A stretch of 64,000 nucleotides of DNA from an uncultured Lachnospiraceae bacterium (GCA_947626395.1 CANQRU010000006.1:1-64000), one strand, 5' to 3'. Positions 28,003 through 35,789 are shown, numbered from the stretch's first letter. Numbers and translations are program-made. Notes: a model not told the origin generated them from the letters alone.

Positions 28003-28926
28003 ATGAGAATGTGGTCATGGACGCCTGGCGGCATTTTGGCTGTCGCTATTATAATTGCCAGCATTATGGCAGCTGTCATTATTTTGCTGCTTCTCAAGAT
28101 CCATGCCCTGCGAACTGCCGCAAAGGAAATCGAAACCGCCTTTGCCGACAGGCTCATGACCGATACCAATACATTGATCGATATCTCTTCCGCGGACCGG
28201 AATATGCGCCGTCTGGCCAACAGCATAAACAGAGAGCTTAGGAAGCTGCGGGAAGCAAGACGCCGCTTTGAACAGGGAGACCTGGAACTGAAGAACGCGG
28301 TCACAAACATTTCCCATGATCTGCGGACTCCGCTGACGGCCATCTGCGGCTATCTGGATCTGCTTGAAACGGAAGAGAAGAATGAGCGGGTCGAACAGTA
28401 TCTTCGTATTATCCGGAACAGGGCGGAGCTTTTAACGCAGCTGACGGAAGAACTGTTCCGGTATTCAGTGATCATTTCCGCGGAAAACAGCGGGACACGC
28501 GAGCCGGTAAATGTGGGAGGCGTGCTGGAAGAGAGCGTCGCCTCCTTCTATACCGCGCTGAGAAAGCGGAATATCGTGCCTGAGATCCGGATCCCCGAAA
28601 CGAAGGTGATCCGGACGCTCGACCGTTCCGCTCTGGTCCGCGTATTCTCCAATCTTCTGAACAACGCGGTCAAATACAGTGACGGCGATCTGGATATTAC
28701 GTTATCGGAAAATGGAACCGTTGTCTTCTCGAATACAGCGTCCGGCTTAAATGAGGTGCAGGTGGGGAGACTGTTTGACCGTTTTTACACGGTGGAAGCC
28801 GCGAGAAAATCGACCGGCCTTGGCCTGGCGATCGCCAGAACGCTGGTGGAGCAGATGAACGGGACAATTTCGGCCGGGTACGAGAATGGCCGGCTGAGCA
28901 TCACGATCGAACTTCCCTCCGAATAG
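28003..28926 (+). CDS. sensor histidine kinase
   Basis: 307 residues: one strong membrane segment (about 10-32), a short helical linker, a dimerisation/phospho-acceptor domain with NISHDLRTPL (H105), and an ATPase domain with NLLNNAVKYS (N-box) and STGLGLAIARTL (G-box). There is almost no extracellular sensor, so the signal is probably detected in the membrane or through the ABC transporter, as in Bce-like systems. Start at 28003 follows AAAGGAG. Its cognate regulator should be the frameshifted gene at 25496. Confidence 0.93.
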   Translation: MRMWSWTPGGILAVAIIIASIMAAVIILLLLKIHALRTAAKEIETAFADRLMTDTNTLIDISSADRNMRRLANSINRELRKLREARRRFEQGDLELKNAVTNISHDLRTPLTAICGYLDLLETEEKNERVEQYLRIIRNRAELLTQLTEELFRYSVIISAENSGTREPVNVGGVLEESVASFYTALRKRNIVPEIRIPETKVIRTLDRSALVRVFSNLLNNAVKYSDGDLDITLSENGTVVFSNTASGLNEVQVGRLFDRFYTVEAARKSTGLGLAIARTLVEQMNGTISAGYENGRLSITIELPSE

Positions 28927-28996
28927 ATCATTTTAATTCCAAAGTGTAAGCAAATTATGCATCAAAATGAAATAAGCAATGCCTTTAATAATTATT

Positions 28997-29025
28997 TTTC
29001 TCAGACTATGTATTTCTCAGACTAT
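28997..29025 (+). repeat. 13-base direct repeats upstream of the sigma-factor operon
   Basis: TTTCTCAGACTAT occurs at 28997-29009 and again at 29013-29025, 16 bases apart. They lie 22 bases upstream of a TATACT element (29047-29052) that has no good -35. This could be an activator site for the operon starting at 29141. Confidence 0.6.
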
Positions 29026-29140
29026 CTTTTTCCAGTTCAACTGCGTTATACTCAGTAGAAAGTGCTTTCGATTTTAGAGCAATCGGCGTTCCGGCCGCTA
29101 ACCGGGATGCGGAAAAACATTACGGAGGTCTGAACGCGGT

Positions 29141-29797
29141 ATGGACCCGGATTTCCTTCTGGTCATGCGAATGAAAGACGGAGACGACGAGGCGATCGAA
29201 GAATTTGTCCGGAAATATTATCCGGCGGTTCTTCGGTATTGTATGCTGCGCATCGACGACGCGGGATACGCGCTGGACGCGGTCCAGGAGACCTTCGAGC
29301 GGTTCTTCCGGAATTTTGCCAGGTACCGGCATTATGGGAAGGCCGCCAATTATCTGTATGTGATTGCGGGGAACGTCTGCCGGGACTATTACCGGAACCG
29401 GAGGGAGGTGGCTGCGGGTGACGCAGAAGAAGTGCTGCTGTTTCGAAGACGTAACAGCGATGTCGGTGCTCGCGGGTACTACGAAGAAGAGGGTTCTGTA
29501 TCGCCCGGAACAGCTGACAGCAGGCTGCAGACGAAAGCAGTGCAGGAAACGCCTGTGGAAATAAGTTCTCCGGGCTCGGATTTCCGCATGGATCTGCACA
29601 CAGATCTCCGCATGGATCTCCGCAGCGCCTTCGCCGCACTGCCACCGGAGCTTCGGGAAACGGCGATTCTGTTCTTCTGTCAGGAGTTAAAGCAGTGGGA
29701 GATCGCGAAGATCCTTGGGATCGGGCTTCCGCTCGTAAAATACCGGATACGAAAAGCCCGTGAACAATTGCAGGAAATGTTGAAGGAGGTGCGGTGA
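29141..29797 (+). CDS. ECF-type sigma factor
   Basis: 218 residues. Region 2 (about 1-90) has DEAIEEFVRKYYPAVLRYCMLRI and DAVQETFERFFRNF; region 4 (about 160-218) has LPPELRETAILFFCQELKQWEIAKILGIGLPLVKYRIRKAREQL. Between them lies an unusually long low-complexity linker of about 65 residues containing a near-duplicate FRMDLHTDLRMDL. It overlaps the following membrane-protein gene by 4 bases, the classic sigma/anti-sigma arrangement, and an ABC transporter follows. It likely directs its own operon. Confidence 0.9.
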   Translation: MDPDFLLVMRMKDGDDEAIEEFVRKYYPAVLRYCMLRIDDAGYALDAVQETFERFFRNFARYRHYGKAANYLYVIAGNVCRDYYRNRREVAAGDAEEVLLFRRRNSDVGARGYYEEEGSVSPGTADSRLQTKAVQETPVEISSPGSDFRMDLHTDLRMDLRSAFAALPPELRETAILFFCQELKQWEIAKILGIGLPLVKYRIRKAREQLQEMLKEVR

Positions 29798-30717
29798 TGA
29801 CGCAGCAGAGCAGGTTATATCGAGACAAGATACGTCATTGTGAAACGAAGTACCGCAAGACGCATCTGGGTAAAACGCCCCAAGACGAACTGACGCGGGT
29901 TTTGCGTGAAGAAGCGGACGCGCTTATTTCCAGGGGCCTCATGAACGCTGGTCAAAATGAAGATCCGATAATCGCTGAAAGTAAACCGGCCGTCGTTCTG
30001 GCGCCGCATACCCCTGCGTACTCCGACCATCTGGAACAGACGATCCGCGCCGCGAAATCCGCCTACTGCGAAGCCGAATCAGCCCGGTCGCTGACCCGGT
30101 TTGAGTTTTTGATGGAACAGAGCCGCTATATCCGCAAACGCTGGTGGATCCTGCAGGGAATTCTTCTGGCTGTGCTGGGTTTAACGCTGATCCGCGCGGA
30201 CAGCAGCTTCTACACCGCCCGCAGTATGGGGATCGCCGGTTCCGCCTTCGCAGTGCTGATCCTGCCGGAACTTTGGAAGAACCGAAGCTGCGGCGCTACG
30301 GAAGTTGAGGGGGCGGCCTATTATTCCCTGCGGCAGATCTACGCAGCCAGGCTGACCTTGTTCGCCATAACGGATCTTCTGCTGATCACGGCCTTTGGCG
30401 GGCTGGCGGTAACGGCCGGCGGCGTTCCGGTGACGGATCTGGCGACGCAGTTCCTGCTGCCGTTCAATGTGACCTGCTGCATCTGTTTTCAGACCCTTTA
30501 CAGCCGCCGGATGCAGTCGGAGATCTTTTCCGTTTTCTTGTGCGGGTGCTGGATCGCCGTCTGGGTCGAGATCGTCCTCGGGAAGCTTTACGACCGGATC
30601 ACGCTTCCCGTCTGGTGCGGGCTTCTGGCGCTGTCCGCGGTGTATCTGGTATTCTGCGTCACATGCGGACAGAGAAATTTACACAAATTATTGGAGGCAG
30701 AACCGATATGGAATTGA
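29794..30717 (+). CDS. membrane protein, probable anti-sigma partner
   Basis: 307 residues: a charged cytoplasmic N-terminal half (about 1-115) and about six hydrophobic segments after residue 118. No zinc-binding anti-sigma HxxxCxxC motif is visible and I do not recognise a named family. The 4-base overlap with the sigma gene and the cytoplasmic N-terminus make it the best candidate to bind the sigma factor. The ABC ATPase gene begins 10 bases before this one ends. Confidence 0.65.
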   Translation: MMTQQSRLYRDKIRHCETKYRKTHLGKTPQDELTRVLREEADALISRGLMNAGQNEDPIIAESKPAVVLAPHTPAYSDHLEQTIRAAKSAYCEAESARSLTRFEFLMEQSRYIRKRWWILQGILLAVLGLTLIRADSSFYTARSMGIAGSAFAVLILPELWKNRSCGATEVEGAAYYSLRQIYAARLTLFAITDLLLITAFGGLAVTAGGVPVTDLATQFLLPFNVTCCICFQTLYSRRMQSEIFSVFLCGCWIAVWVEIVLGKLYDRITLPVWCGLLALSAVYLVFCVTCGQRNLHKLLEAEPIWN

Positions 30718-31730
30718 AAATAACGGACCTTACGAAACAGTTTAAGGAGGTCGCCGCAGTAGACGGCGTCAGCTGCACGATGACCGGCGGCGTCTACGGA
30801 CTTCTGGGCGTCAACGGCGCGGGCAAGACGACGCTGATGCGGATGCTCTGTACGTTAAATACGCCCACCTCCGGGCAGATCACCTGGGACGGCCAGGACA
30901 TTTTCTCCATGGCGGAGGCGTACCGGCGGATCCTGGGATATCTGCCCCAGGAGTTCGGGTATTATCCGGATTTTACGGTGGAGGATTACCTGCTCTACAT
31001 CGCGTCCATCAAGGGCCTTCGGCCCGTGGTGGCAAAGCGGCGCACAGCGGAGCTGATCCGGCAGGTGGGTCTCAGCAAAGCCTCCGGCCGAAAAATGAAG
31101 AAGCTGTCCGGCGGCATGAAGCGGCGCGCAGGGATCGCCCAGGCGATGCTCAACGACCCGCAGATCCTGATCCTGGACGAGCCGACGGCTGGGCTGGACC
31201 CGACGGAGCGGATCCGTTTCCGGAACCTGATCAGCGAACTGTCGGAGGAACGGATCGTGCTTCTGTCCACGCACATCGTGTCGGACGTGGAATATATCGC
31301 GAAAGAAATATTGCTTATGAAAGACGGAAGATTTGTCTGCCGCGGCACGGCGGATGAGATGATCGCATCCATGCCGGAGAAGGTTTGGAGCCTGACGGTG
31401 CCAAAGAAGGATGTGGAAGCCTACCTGCGCCGGTATAAGGTATCGAATGTGAAGGCGGTTCCGAATGGAGCGGAACTAAGGATACTGTCCGCAGAACCGC
31501 CGGCAGCTGCGCGGTCAGACGCAGGAAGAGGGCCGGCTCCGGCAGAAATTCAGAGCTGGCAGGCAATGGCTGGGAGCGTAAACCGCCCGGTGGTAGCAGA
31601 AAACGGCAGTGTCACGACTGGTGCCGCTGTCATCCGTCCGCAGACCGCCCAGCTGCAGGAAACCACCCTGGAGGACGTTTTCCTCTATCATTTCGGAGAA
31701 AGGTCAGGTGACGGCAATGGTGAAGTATGA
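30708..31730 (+). CDS. ABC transporter ATP-binding protein
   Basis: 340 residues. Walker A GVNGAGKTTL, signature KLSGGMKRRAG, Walker B LILDEPTAGLDP and STHIVSDVE are intact. After the core it carries a C-terminal domain with a Pro/Ala/Arg-rich insert (about 262-300) before a final LEDVFLYHFGE helix. Start at 30708 is preceded by TTGGAGG and overlaps the upstream gene by 10 bases. It forms an operon with the sigma factor, membrane protein and permease, so the transporter is probably the output of this sigma factor. Confidence 0.92.
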   Translation: MELKITDLTKQFKEVAAVDGVSCTMTGGVYGLLGVNGAGKTTLMRMLCTLNTPTSGQITWDGQDIFSMAEAYRRILGYLPQEFGYYPDFTVEDYLLYIASIKGLRPVVAKRRTAELIRQVGLSKASGRKMKKLSGGMKRRAGIAQAMLNDPQILILDEPTAGLDPTERIRFRNLISELSEERIVLLSTHIVSDVEYIAKEILLMKDGRFVCRGTADEMIASMPEKVWSLTVPKKDVEAYLRRYKVSNVKAVPNGAELRILSAEPPAAARSDAGRGPAPAEIQSWQAMAGSVNRPVVAENGSVTTGAAVIRPQTAQLQETTLEDVFLYHFGERSGDGNGEV

Positions 31731-32961
31731 GATCAGGAAGGTATTTGCAAGAAAAGGCGGCGTGATCGCGCTTCTGATCATGCTGGTCCTGACCGCCTAC
31801 ACCTGCTGGTTCGCCACAAACAGCAGCAGCGAGTGGGTCAATGAAAACGGAGATACGGAGAGAGGCTACCATGCGATGGTGAAAAAACGGGAGGCTCAGC
31901 GGGCGTGGTCCGGCATTCTGGACGAGGAAAAGATCCGCCGGGTGATAGAGGAAAATCTCCGCATCACCTCCACGCCGGAGTATAATTCAAAGGATGTGAG
32001 GCTGAGCAACATCGCCTTCGGCTGGGGGCAGGGAATCCATGAGATCCGGGGCCTTCTGAATCATTATTTTGCGGAAGATTTCCAGACGTCGGATTACTAC
32101 CGGGCCAACAGCCTGACTCCGGATATGGCGGGCGATTTCTATCCGAACCGCGTAAAGCTTTTGAAGGAATTTCTGGCGGATGAAACCAATGGCTCGTACT
32201 ACCGGTTCTCCGACGCGGAAAAGGACTGGATGATCCGGCAGTATGAGGCACTGGAAACACCATTTTATGTCGATTACATGCAGGGCTGGGATAATGTTCT
32301 GACGTATTACCCGACGATCAGTATGATCCTGATCATGGTGCTTGGGTACCTGATGGCCGGGATCTTCTCCAACGAATTCCAGTGGAAATCGGACTCGATC
32401 TTTTTCGCGTCTACCTATGGCCGGAACAGCGCCATCCGCGCCAAGCTGGCGGCGGGGTTCCTGATCGTAACGGCCATCTACTGGGCGGCGATCCTCGTCT
32501 ATTCGCTGACCGTGCTGGGCTATCTTGGCTTCTACGGAGCGTCCTGCCCGCTGCAGGCCTCTAACAGATGGAAGAGCTTCTACAACCTGACCAACGCCCA
32601 GGCCTACCTGATCGTGATCCTTGGCGGCTATGTCGGATGCGTTTTCATCGCCTTTCTGACCATGCTCGTCTCGGCGTGGAGCCGTTCGACGGTATTAGGC
32701 GTGATGACCCCGATCATCGTCATTTTCCTGCCGAATTTCATACAGAATATGAGCTTCGACGCCGTGATCATCGATAAGATCCTGGCCCTGCTACCGGCCC
32801 GGCTTTTGGAGCTGAATATGGAGCTCGTGTACTTCGACCTGTTCGACTTCGGAGGGATCGTGACCGGGGCGCTGCCGGTTGTGATCGCACTCTATGTGAT
32901 CCTGTCGGCCGCGCTGCCGCCGGTGATCTACCGGGAGTACAGGAGGAAGGAGATTATGTGA
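31717..32961 (+). CDS. ABC transporter permease
   Basis: 414 residues. One N-terminal membrane segment (about 15-32) is followed by a large extracellular region of about 170 residues, then five to six membrane segments. This is an ABC-2-like permease layout. The start at 31717 is inside the end of the ATPase gene (14-base overlap). Substrate unknown. It ends the sigma-anti-sigma-ABC operon; the hairpin at 33000-33041 follows. Confidence 0.85.
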   Translation: MVKYEIRKVFARKGGVIALLIMLVLTAYTCWFATNSSSEWVNENGDTERGYHAMVKKREAQRAWSGILDEEKIRRVIEENLRITSTPEYNSKDVRLSNIAFGWGQGIHEIRGLLNHYFAEDFQTSDYYRANSLTPDMAGDFYPNRVKLLKEFLADETNGSYYRFSDAEKDWMIRQYEALETPFYVDYMQGWDNVLTYYPTISMILIMVLGYLMAGIFSNEFQWKSDSIFFASTYGRNSAIRAKLAAGFLIVTAIYWAAILVYSLTVLGYLGFYGASCPLQASNRWKSFYNLTNAQAYLIVILGGYVGCVFIAFLTMLVSAWSRSTVLGVMTPIIVIFLPNFIQNMSFDAVIIDKILALLPARLLELNMELVYFDLFDFGGIVTGALPVVIALYVILSAALPPVIYREYRRKEIM

Positions 32962-32999
32962 GAGCGTTGGTTGTGTGATAAAGAAAACCATTTAATTTG

Positions 33000-33054
33000 T
33001 ACCCGCGCATTGCAACTATTCATGGTTGCGGTGTGCGGGTATGTCATGTATAAT
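33000..33054 (+). promoter_or_regulatory. hairpin overlapped by a sigma-A promoter before hicB
   Basis: TACCCGCGCATTGCAAC (33000-33016) pairs with GTTGCGGTGTGCGGGTA (33025-33041), allowing G-U. TTGCGG (33026-33031), 17 bases and TATAAT (33049-33054) form a promoter whose -35 is inside the right arm. The hairpin lacks a T-run, so it is more likely an operator or cruciform than a terminator. Confidence 0.6.
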
Positions 33055-33119
33055 GAGAACGAAGTGGAGATGATATGGGCAGAAGGATGTGCATAATTTT
33101 TTGAGCAGGAGGGTCTCAT

Positions 33120-33359
33120 ATGAATAATACGATCCAATATAAAGGGTATATCGGGAGCGTTGAGTTTTCTGAAAAAGATGGAATTTTCTATGGAAAAGTC
33201 ATGGGTATTCGGTCTTTGATTTCATATGAAGGAGAGAACGCGAGGGATCTTCTTGCTGATTTCCATGGTGCGATAGACGATTATCTGGAATCCTGCAAAG
33301 CGGAAGGCAAAGAGCCGGAAACAGATGTCCTTAAACCGCTATGTGGAGGGAACTCTTGA
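33120..33359 (+). CDS. HicB-like antitoxin, orphan
   Basis: 79 residues with the HicB partial RNase-H-like fold: YKGYIGSVEFSEKDGIFYGKVMGIRSLISYEGENARDLLADFHGAIDDYLESC. It lacks an obvious C-terminal DNA-binding domain. No hicA (about 60 residues, dsRBD-like) is found on either side, so it is a solitary antitoxin-like gene, perhaps a relic. GCAGGAGGG precedes the ATG. The next gene (GNAT) starts 46 bases later and is functionally unrelated as far as can be seen. Confidence 0.82.
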   Translation: MNNTIQYKGYIGSVEFSEKDGIFYGKVMGIRSLISYEGENARDLLADFHGAIDDYLESCKAEGKEPETDVLKPLCGGNS

Positions 33360-33405
33360 GAATTCAACGGCGGCAAAAATTAGTATTTGAACGAGGTAGG
33401 TCATC

Positions 33406-34191
33406 ATGCATTTTACCAACGAAGATATCCTGCGGATTGCCATGCAGCAGTCCGCAATTGACGCAAACTGTCGCGCGGATGATTTTATGAAGACAGAAAA
33501 TGTCGTTGTTACATCCGTGTCCAATCCGAACGCGAGGAAATATCTGGCGCTTCCGCTTGCCTGCAACCTTATTTCCTACGGAAACAATATTGTCGCGTCC
33601 GTCGAAGAAAAATACCGCGGCGTTGTGACGGATTACATCAGCCGATTCCCGGTGCATCATTGTTTCGAGACGCCCAATCTGCATGTCCTTAACGATGAAC
33701 TGCAGAAAGATGGCCTGCGTATCTGCTTCATGGCAGAATACTTTCTGCCGGATCTGCGGGAACTGAAAGTTCAGGATATTCCTTACACAACAAAGCTGCT
33801 GCACCCGGAGGACTTCGCGCCGCTTTACACTCCGCAGTGGGACAGCGCGTTGTGCGCAGACCGCCGGCATCTGGATGTATTAGGCGTCGGCGCGTACGAC
33901 GGCGAAACGCTGATTGGCCTTGCGGCCTGTTCCGCCGACTGCGAGGATATGTGGCAGATCGGTGTCGATGTGCTGCCGGCTTACCGCAGGCAGGGCGTCG
34001 CATCAGCGCTGACAGTCCGTCTGACCATGGAGATACTAAAGCGCGATAAGGTTCCGTTCTACTGTGCTACATGGTCGAATATCAGGTCCGTGCGAAACGC
34101 CATGCGGAGCGGATTTCGCCCCGCATGGGTCGAAATGACGGCAAAGAGCGCGGACTTTGTCGAGAAAATGAATGGAGGGAAACCGATATGA
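33406..34191 (+). CDS. GNAT-family N-acetyltransferase
   Basis: 261 residues. The C-terminal 110 or so hold a GNAT core with the acetyl-CoA loop VDVLPAYRRQGVASAL (Q/RxxGxA) and the downstream NIRSVRNAMRSGFRPAW element. The N-terminal half is not conserved with a family I know. Substrate unknown. Its stop overlaps the start of the following VOC-fold gene by 4 bases (ATGA), so the two are translationally coupled. Cytoplasmic. Confidence 0.88.
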   Translation: MHFTNEDILRIAMQQSAIDANCRADDFMKTENVVVTSVSNPNARKYLALPLACNLISYGNNIVASVEEKYRGVVTDYISRFPVHHCFETPNLHVLNDELQKDGLRICFMAEYFLPDLRELKVQDIPYTTKLLHPEDFAPLYTPQWDSALCADRRHLDVLGVGAYDGETLIGLAACSADCEDMWQIGVDVLPAYRRQGVASALTVRLTMEILKRDKVPFYCATWSNIRSVRNAMRSGFRPAWVEMTAKSADFVEKMNGGKPI

Positions 34192-34586
34192 AGTGCTATC
34201 CACAGGTGTATGTAATGAACAGCCTAGAGGCGGTAGAAACGTACTGCAAAGCCTTCGGTGCGGAGGTGACGTTCGCGATAAAGAACGCGGCCGGGACCGC
34301 CTACGAACACTGCGAGCTTTCGGTTGACGGCGAACCCATACTTGCCGCGGCAGAGGCGGCGGAGCCCTACGCGAAGCCCTACGACGTCAGCGTGATCCAT
34401 CGGTTGAAGTGGCAGACGATGACGTTCAACGCGTTTGAGCTCGGAAGCAGGGAAGCGGTGAAAAACGCGCTCGACGTTCTGAGCGACGGCGGCGTGGTTC
34501 TGGAACCCATCTATGAGCTCCCCTGGAACAGCTGCTGCGCCACCGTCATCGACCGCTATGGCGTGTGCTGGTGGATAGGAATTTAA
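34188..34586 (+). CDS. VOC-superfamily protein (PhnB/glyoxalase-like)
   Basis: 132 residues; PQVYVMNSLEAVETYCKAFGAEVTFAIKN and the closing SCCATVIDRYGVCWWIGI fit PhnB-type vicinal oxygen chelate proteins, which bind small molecules or metals. No clear metal-ligand triad can be assigned. Start at 34188 is supported by GGAGGGAA 7 bases upstream and by the 4-base overlap with the GNAT gene. Confidence 0.82.
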   Translation: MKCYPQVYVMNSLEAVETYCKAFGAEVTFAIKNAAGTAYEHCELSVDGEPILAAAEAAEPYAKPYDVSVIHRLKWQTMTFNAFELGSREAVKNALDVLSDGGVVLEPIYELPWNSCCATVIDRYGVCWWIGI

Positions 34587-34626
34587 GGGACTGCAAGGGC
34601 ATTACACGGAAGATGCCAAAAAATGA

Positions 34627-34654
34627 TTGACTATTTGAACAGATATGGTAAAAT
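34627..34654 (+). promoter_or_regulatory. promoter of a short RNA
   Basis: TTGACT (34627-34632), 16 bases, TAAAAT (34649-34654). An intrinsic terminator follows only about 70 bases downstream, so it serves a transcript of about 100 bases. Confidence 0.75.
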
Positions 34655-34660
34655 ACTATT

Positions 34661-34759
34661 GAAGGAGAGTCCTGCCGATAAGTGGACATTCAAAAAGCGA
34701 TGGTGCCGCCGAGGTGGCATCACATTGCAGGGCTATGGGGACATAGTCCTGCAATTTTT
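34661..34759 (+). ncRNA. short structured RNA, candidate type III antitoxin
   Basis: About 100 bases between a sigma-A promoter and a strong terminator. It contains a stable stem GGTGCCGC-CGAG-GTGGCATC (34702-34721) before the terminator hairpin. Immediately downstream lies a ToxN/AbiQ-like toxin remnant. Type III systems encode an RNA antitoxin, then a terminator, then the toxin, so position and size fit. Clear tandem repeats, usual for ToxI, are not visible, so the antitoxin identity is inference. Confidence 0.55.
34723..34759 (+). terminator. intrinsic terminator of the short RNA
   Basis: ATTGCAGG-CTATG / CATAG-CCTGCAAT with a GGGGA-type loop, followed by TTTTT. In type III toxin-antitoxin loci a leaky terminator in this position sets the RNA-to-toxin ratio. 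Confidence 0.9.
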
Positions 34760-35079
34760 ACGGGGGAATCGCATGGCGCAATCACAATTGGAAGTCTACC
34801 GATGAGCGCCCTTTTCTGGGAGTAATCATTGTCTGCAATACACATAAATATTGTGTTCCACTGTCTAAGCCAAAGAAAAAGCATGAGAAAATGCGGGATA
34901 AGATAGATTTCAAAAAGATAATCTATGATGATACGCTTATAGGTGTTTTAAATTTTAATCTCATGATACCTGTCGAGGATGCACAAATACAACGAATTGA
35001 TACGGAAATACGACAAGATTATTTTAACGGCTCTCGGCTTGATATTTACCGAATCACACCGCAGGATCACACAGAATAA
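34747..35079 (+). pseudogene. ToxN/AbiQ-family type III toxin remnant
   Basis: One frame is open from 34747 to a stop at 35079. From 34807 it reads RPFLGVIIVCNTHKYCVPLSKP, then KKKHEKMRDKIDFKKI, then GVLNFNLMIPVEDAQI. This order (RPF-G, Y-PLS-PK-KH, G-LNF-MIPV) is that of ToxN/AbiQ endoribonucleases. The first 25-30 residues are missing: no ATG, GTG or TTG occurs before 34891, and the upstream bases are the terminator. The C-terminus is also short, and a second frame (34979-35161) may hold part of it after a frameshift. The toxin is therefore almost certainly inactive. Confidence 0.75.
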
Positions 35080-35088
35080 TGAAAATGC

Positions 35089-35123
35089 TTTACTTTTTCG
35101 TTACAATAGCATATACTATATGC
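35089..35123 (+). promoter_or_regulatory. promoter and palindromic operator of the RelB-YoeB pair
   Basis: TTTACT (35089-35094), 17 bases, TATACT (35112-35117). The palindrome GCATAT-ACT-ATATGC (35109-35123) covers the -10, suited to autorepression by the RelB-type antitoxin. Confidence 0.8.
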
Positions 35124-35139
35124 GAAAGGAGTGTTTCCT

Positions 35140-35409
35140 ATGGCACAGACAGTTAATGTGAATTTTCGCATGGATGCGGATTTGAAGAAAAGCATGGAGC
35201 AGACCTGCTCTGATCTGGGGATGTCCATGAGTACGGCATTTACCATTTTCGCAAAAAAGGTAAGCCGGGAGAAGCGTATTCCGTTCGAAGTATCGGCGGA
35301 TCCCTTCTATTCGGAAAGCAATATTCGCTATCTGGAACGGAAAAAGAGGGAAATAGACGAGGGCAAAGCGCATATTGCGGAGCATAGCTTGATAGAGGTG
35401 GATGACTAA
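35140..35409 (+). CDS. RelB/DinJ-family antitoxin
   Basis: 89 residues with the ribbon-helix-helix start typical of the family: MAQTVNVNFRMDADLKKSMEQ, then LGMSMSTAFTIFAKKV. The C-terminal helix (IRYLERKKREIDEGKAHIAEH) should wrap the toxin. Start at 35140 is 9 bases after GAAAGGA; the in-frame GTG at 35131 sits on the ribosome site. It overlaps the toxin gene by one base (TAATG). It probably represses its own promoter through the 35109-35123 palindrome. Confidence 0.93.
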   Translation: MAQTVNVNFRMDADLKKSMEQTCSDLGMSMSTAFTIFAKKVSREKRIPFEVSADPFYSESNIRYLERKKREIDEGKAHIAEHSLIEVDD

Positions 35410-35669
35410 TGCGGTTATCGTGGGAGGATGAGGCCTGGGCGGATTACCTTTATTGGCAGGGAGAGGATAAAAAGACCTTAAAGCGCATTAATATGCTGAT
35501 AAAAGATATACAGAGAAATCCATATGAGGGTTTAGGAAAGCCGGAGCCGCTAAAGGAAAACCTAAGCGGGATGTGGAGCAGACGCATAGATGAGGCCAAC
35601 AGGATAGTCTATTATGAGAAATACGGCGGCATTATTATCGTATCATGCCGGGGCCATTACGATGATTAA
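35409..35669 (+). CDS. yoeB: Txe/YoeB-family mRNA interferase toxin
   Basis: 86 residues of RelE-superfamily fold: MRLSWEDEAWADYLYWQ, NPYEGLGKPEPLK, MWSRRIDEANRIVYY and the C-terminal CRGHY. The conserved Glu (GKPEPLK), Arg (SRRI) and His (RGHY) expected for the YoeB ribosome-dependent cleavage site are all present, so it looks intact. YoeB is classically paired with YefM; here it follows a RelB/DinJ-type antitoxin, a combination also common in Firmicutes. A terminator follows. Confidence 0.93.
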   Translation: MRLSWEDEAWADYLYWQGEDKKTLKRINMLIKDIQRNPYEGLGKPEPLKENLSGMWSRRIDEANRIVYYEKYGGIIIVSCRGHYDD

Positions 35670-35707
35670 ATGAATTACGGTGACCGTCTTCGGACAACAC
35701 CTTGAGG

Positions 35708-35735
35708 GAACCCGATGCGTCGGGTTCTTTTCTTT
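35708..35735 (+). terminator. intrinsic terminator after yoeB
   Basis: AACCCGA-tgcg-TCGGGTT followed by CTTTTCTTT. Confidence 0.85.
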
Positions 35736-35789
35736 CTGCTGATGGCGGCGTTCGCACTGGGCTTTTTTGCCGAATGGAAAGCAAAATGA
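35715..35789 (+). CDS. possible 24-residue hydrophobic peptide
   Basis: ATG at 35715 begins MRRVLFFLLMAAFALGFF and then AEWKAK, a basic start, one membrane-length hydrophobic run and a charged tail. GAGGGA lies upstream. The start codon sits in the loop of the terminator at 35708-35735, which argues against it being a real gene unless transcription comes from elsewhere. It is listed because small membrane peptides are easily missed next to toxin genes. Confidence 0.2.
   Translation: MRRVLFFLLMAAFALGFFAEWKAK

Noticed and set aside
33000-33041. Terminator for the ABC operon
   Set aside because: The hairpin is good but no T-run follows, and a promoter overlaps its right arm.
34661-34759. Fluoride or guanidine riboswitch
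   Set aside because: GCGATGGTGCCGCC resembles part of a fluoride element, but the conserved core and pseudoknot sequence are missing and no fluoride or guanidine transport gene follows.
34623-34805. 60-residue frame over the short RNA (MIDYLNRYGK...)
   Set aside because: It runs through the promoter, hairpin and terminator and has no ribosome site, so it is not treated as coding, although its first residues loosely resemble a ToxN N-terminus.
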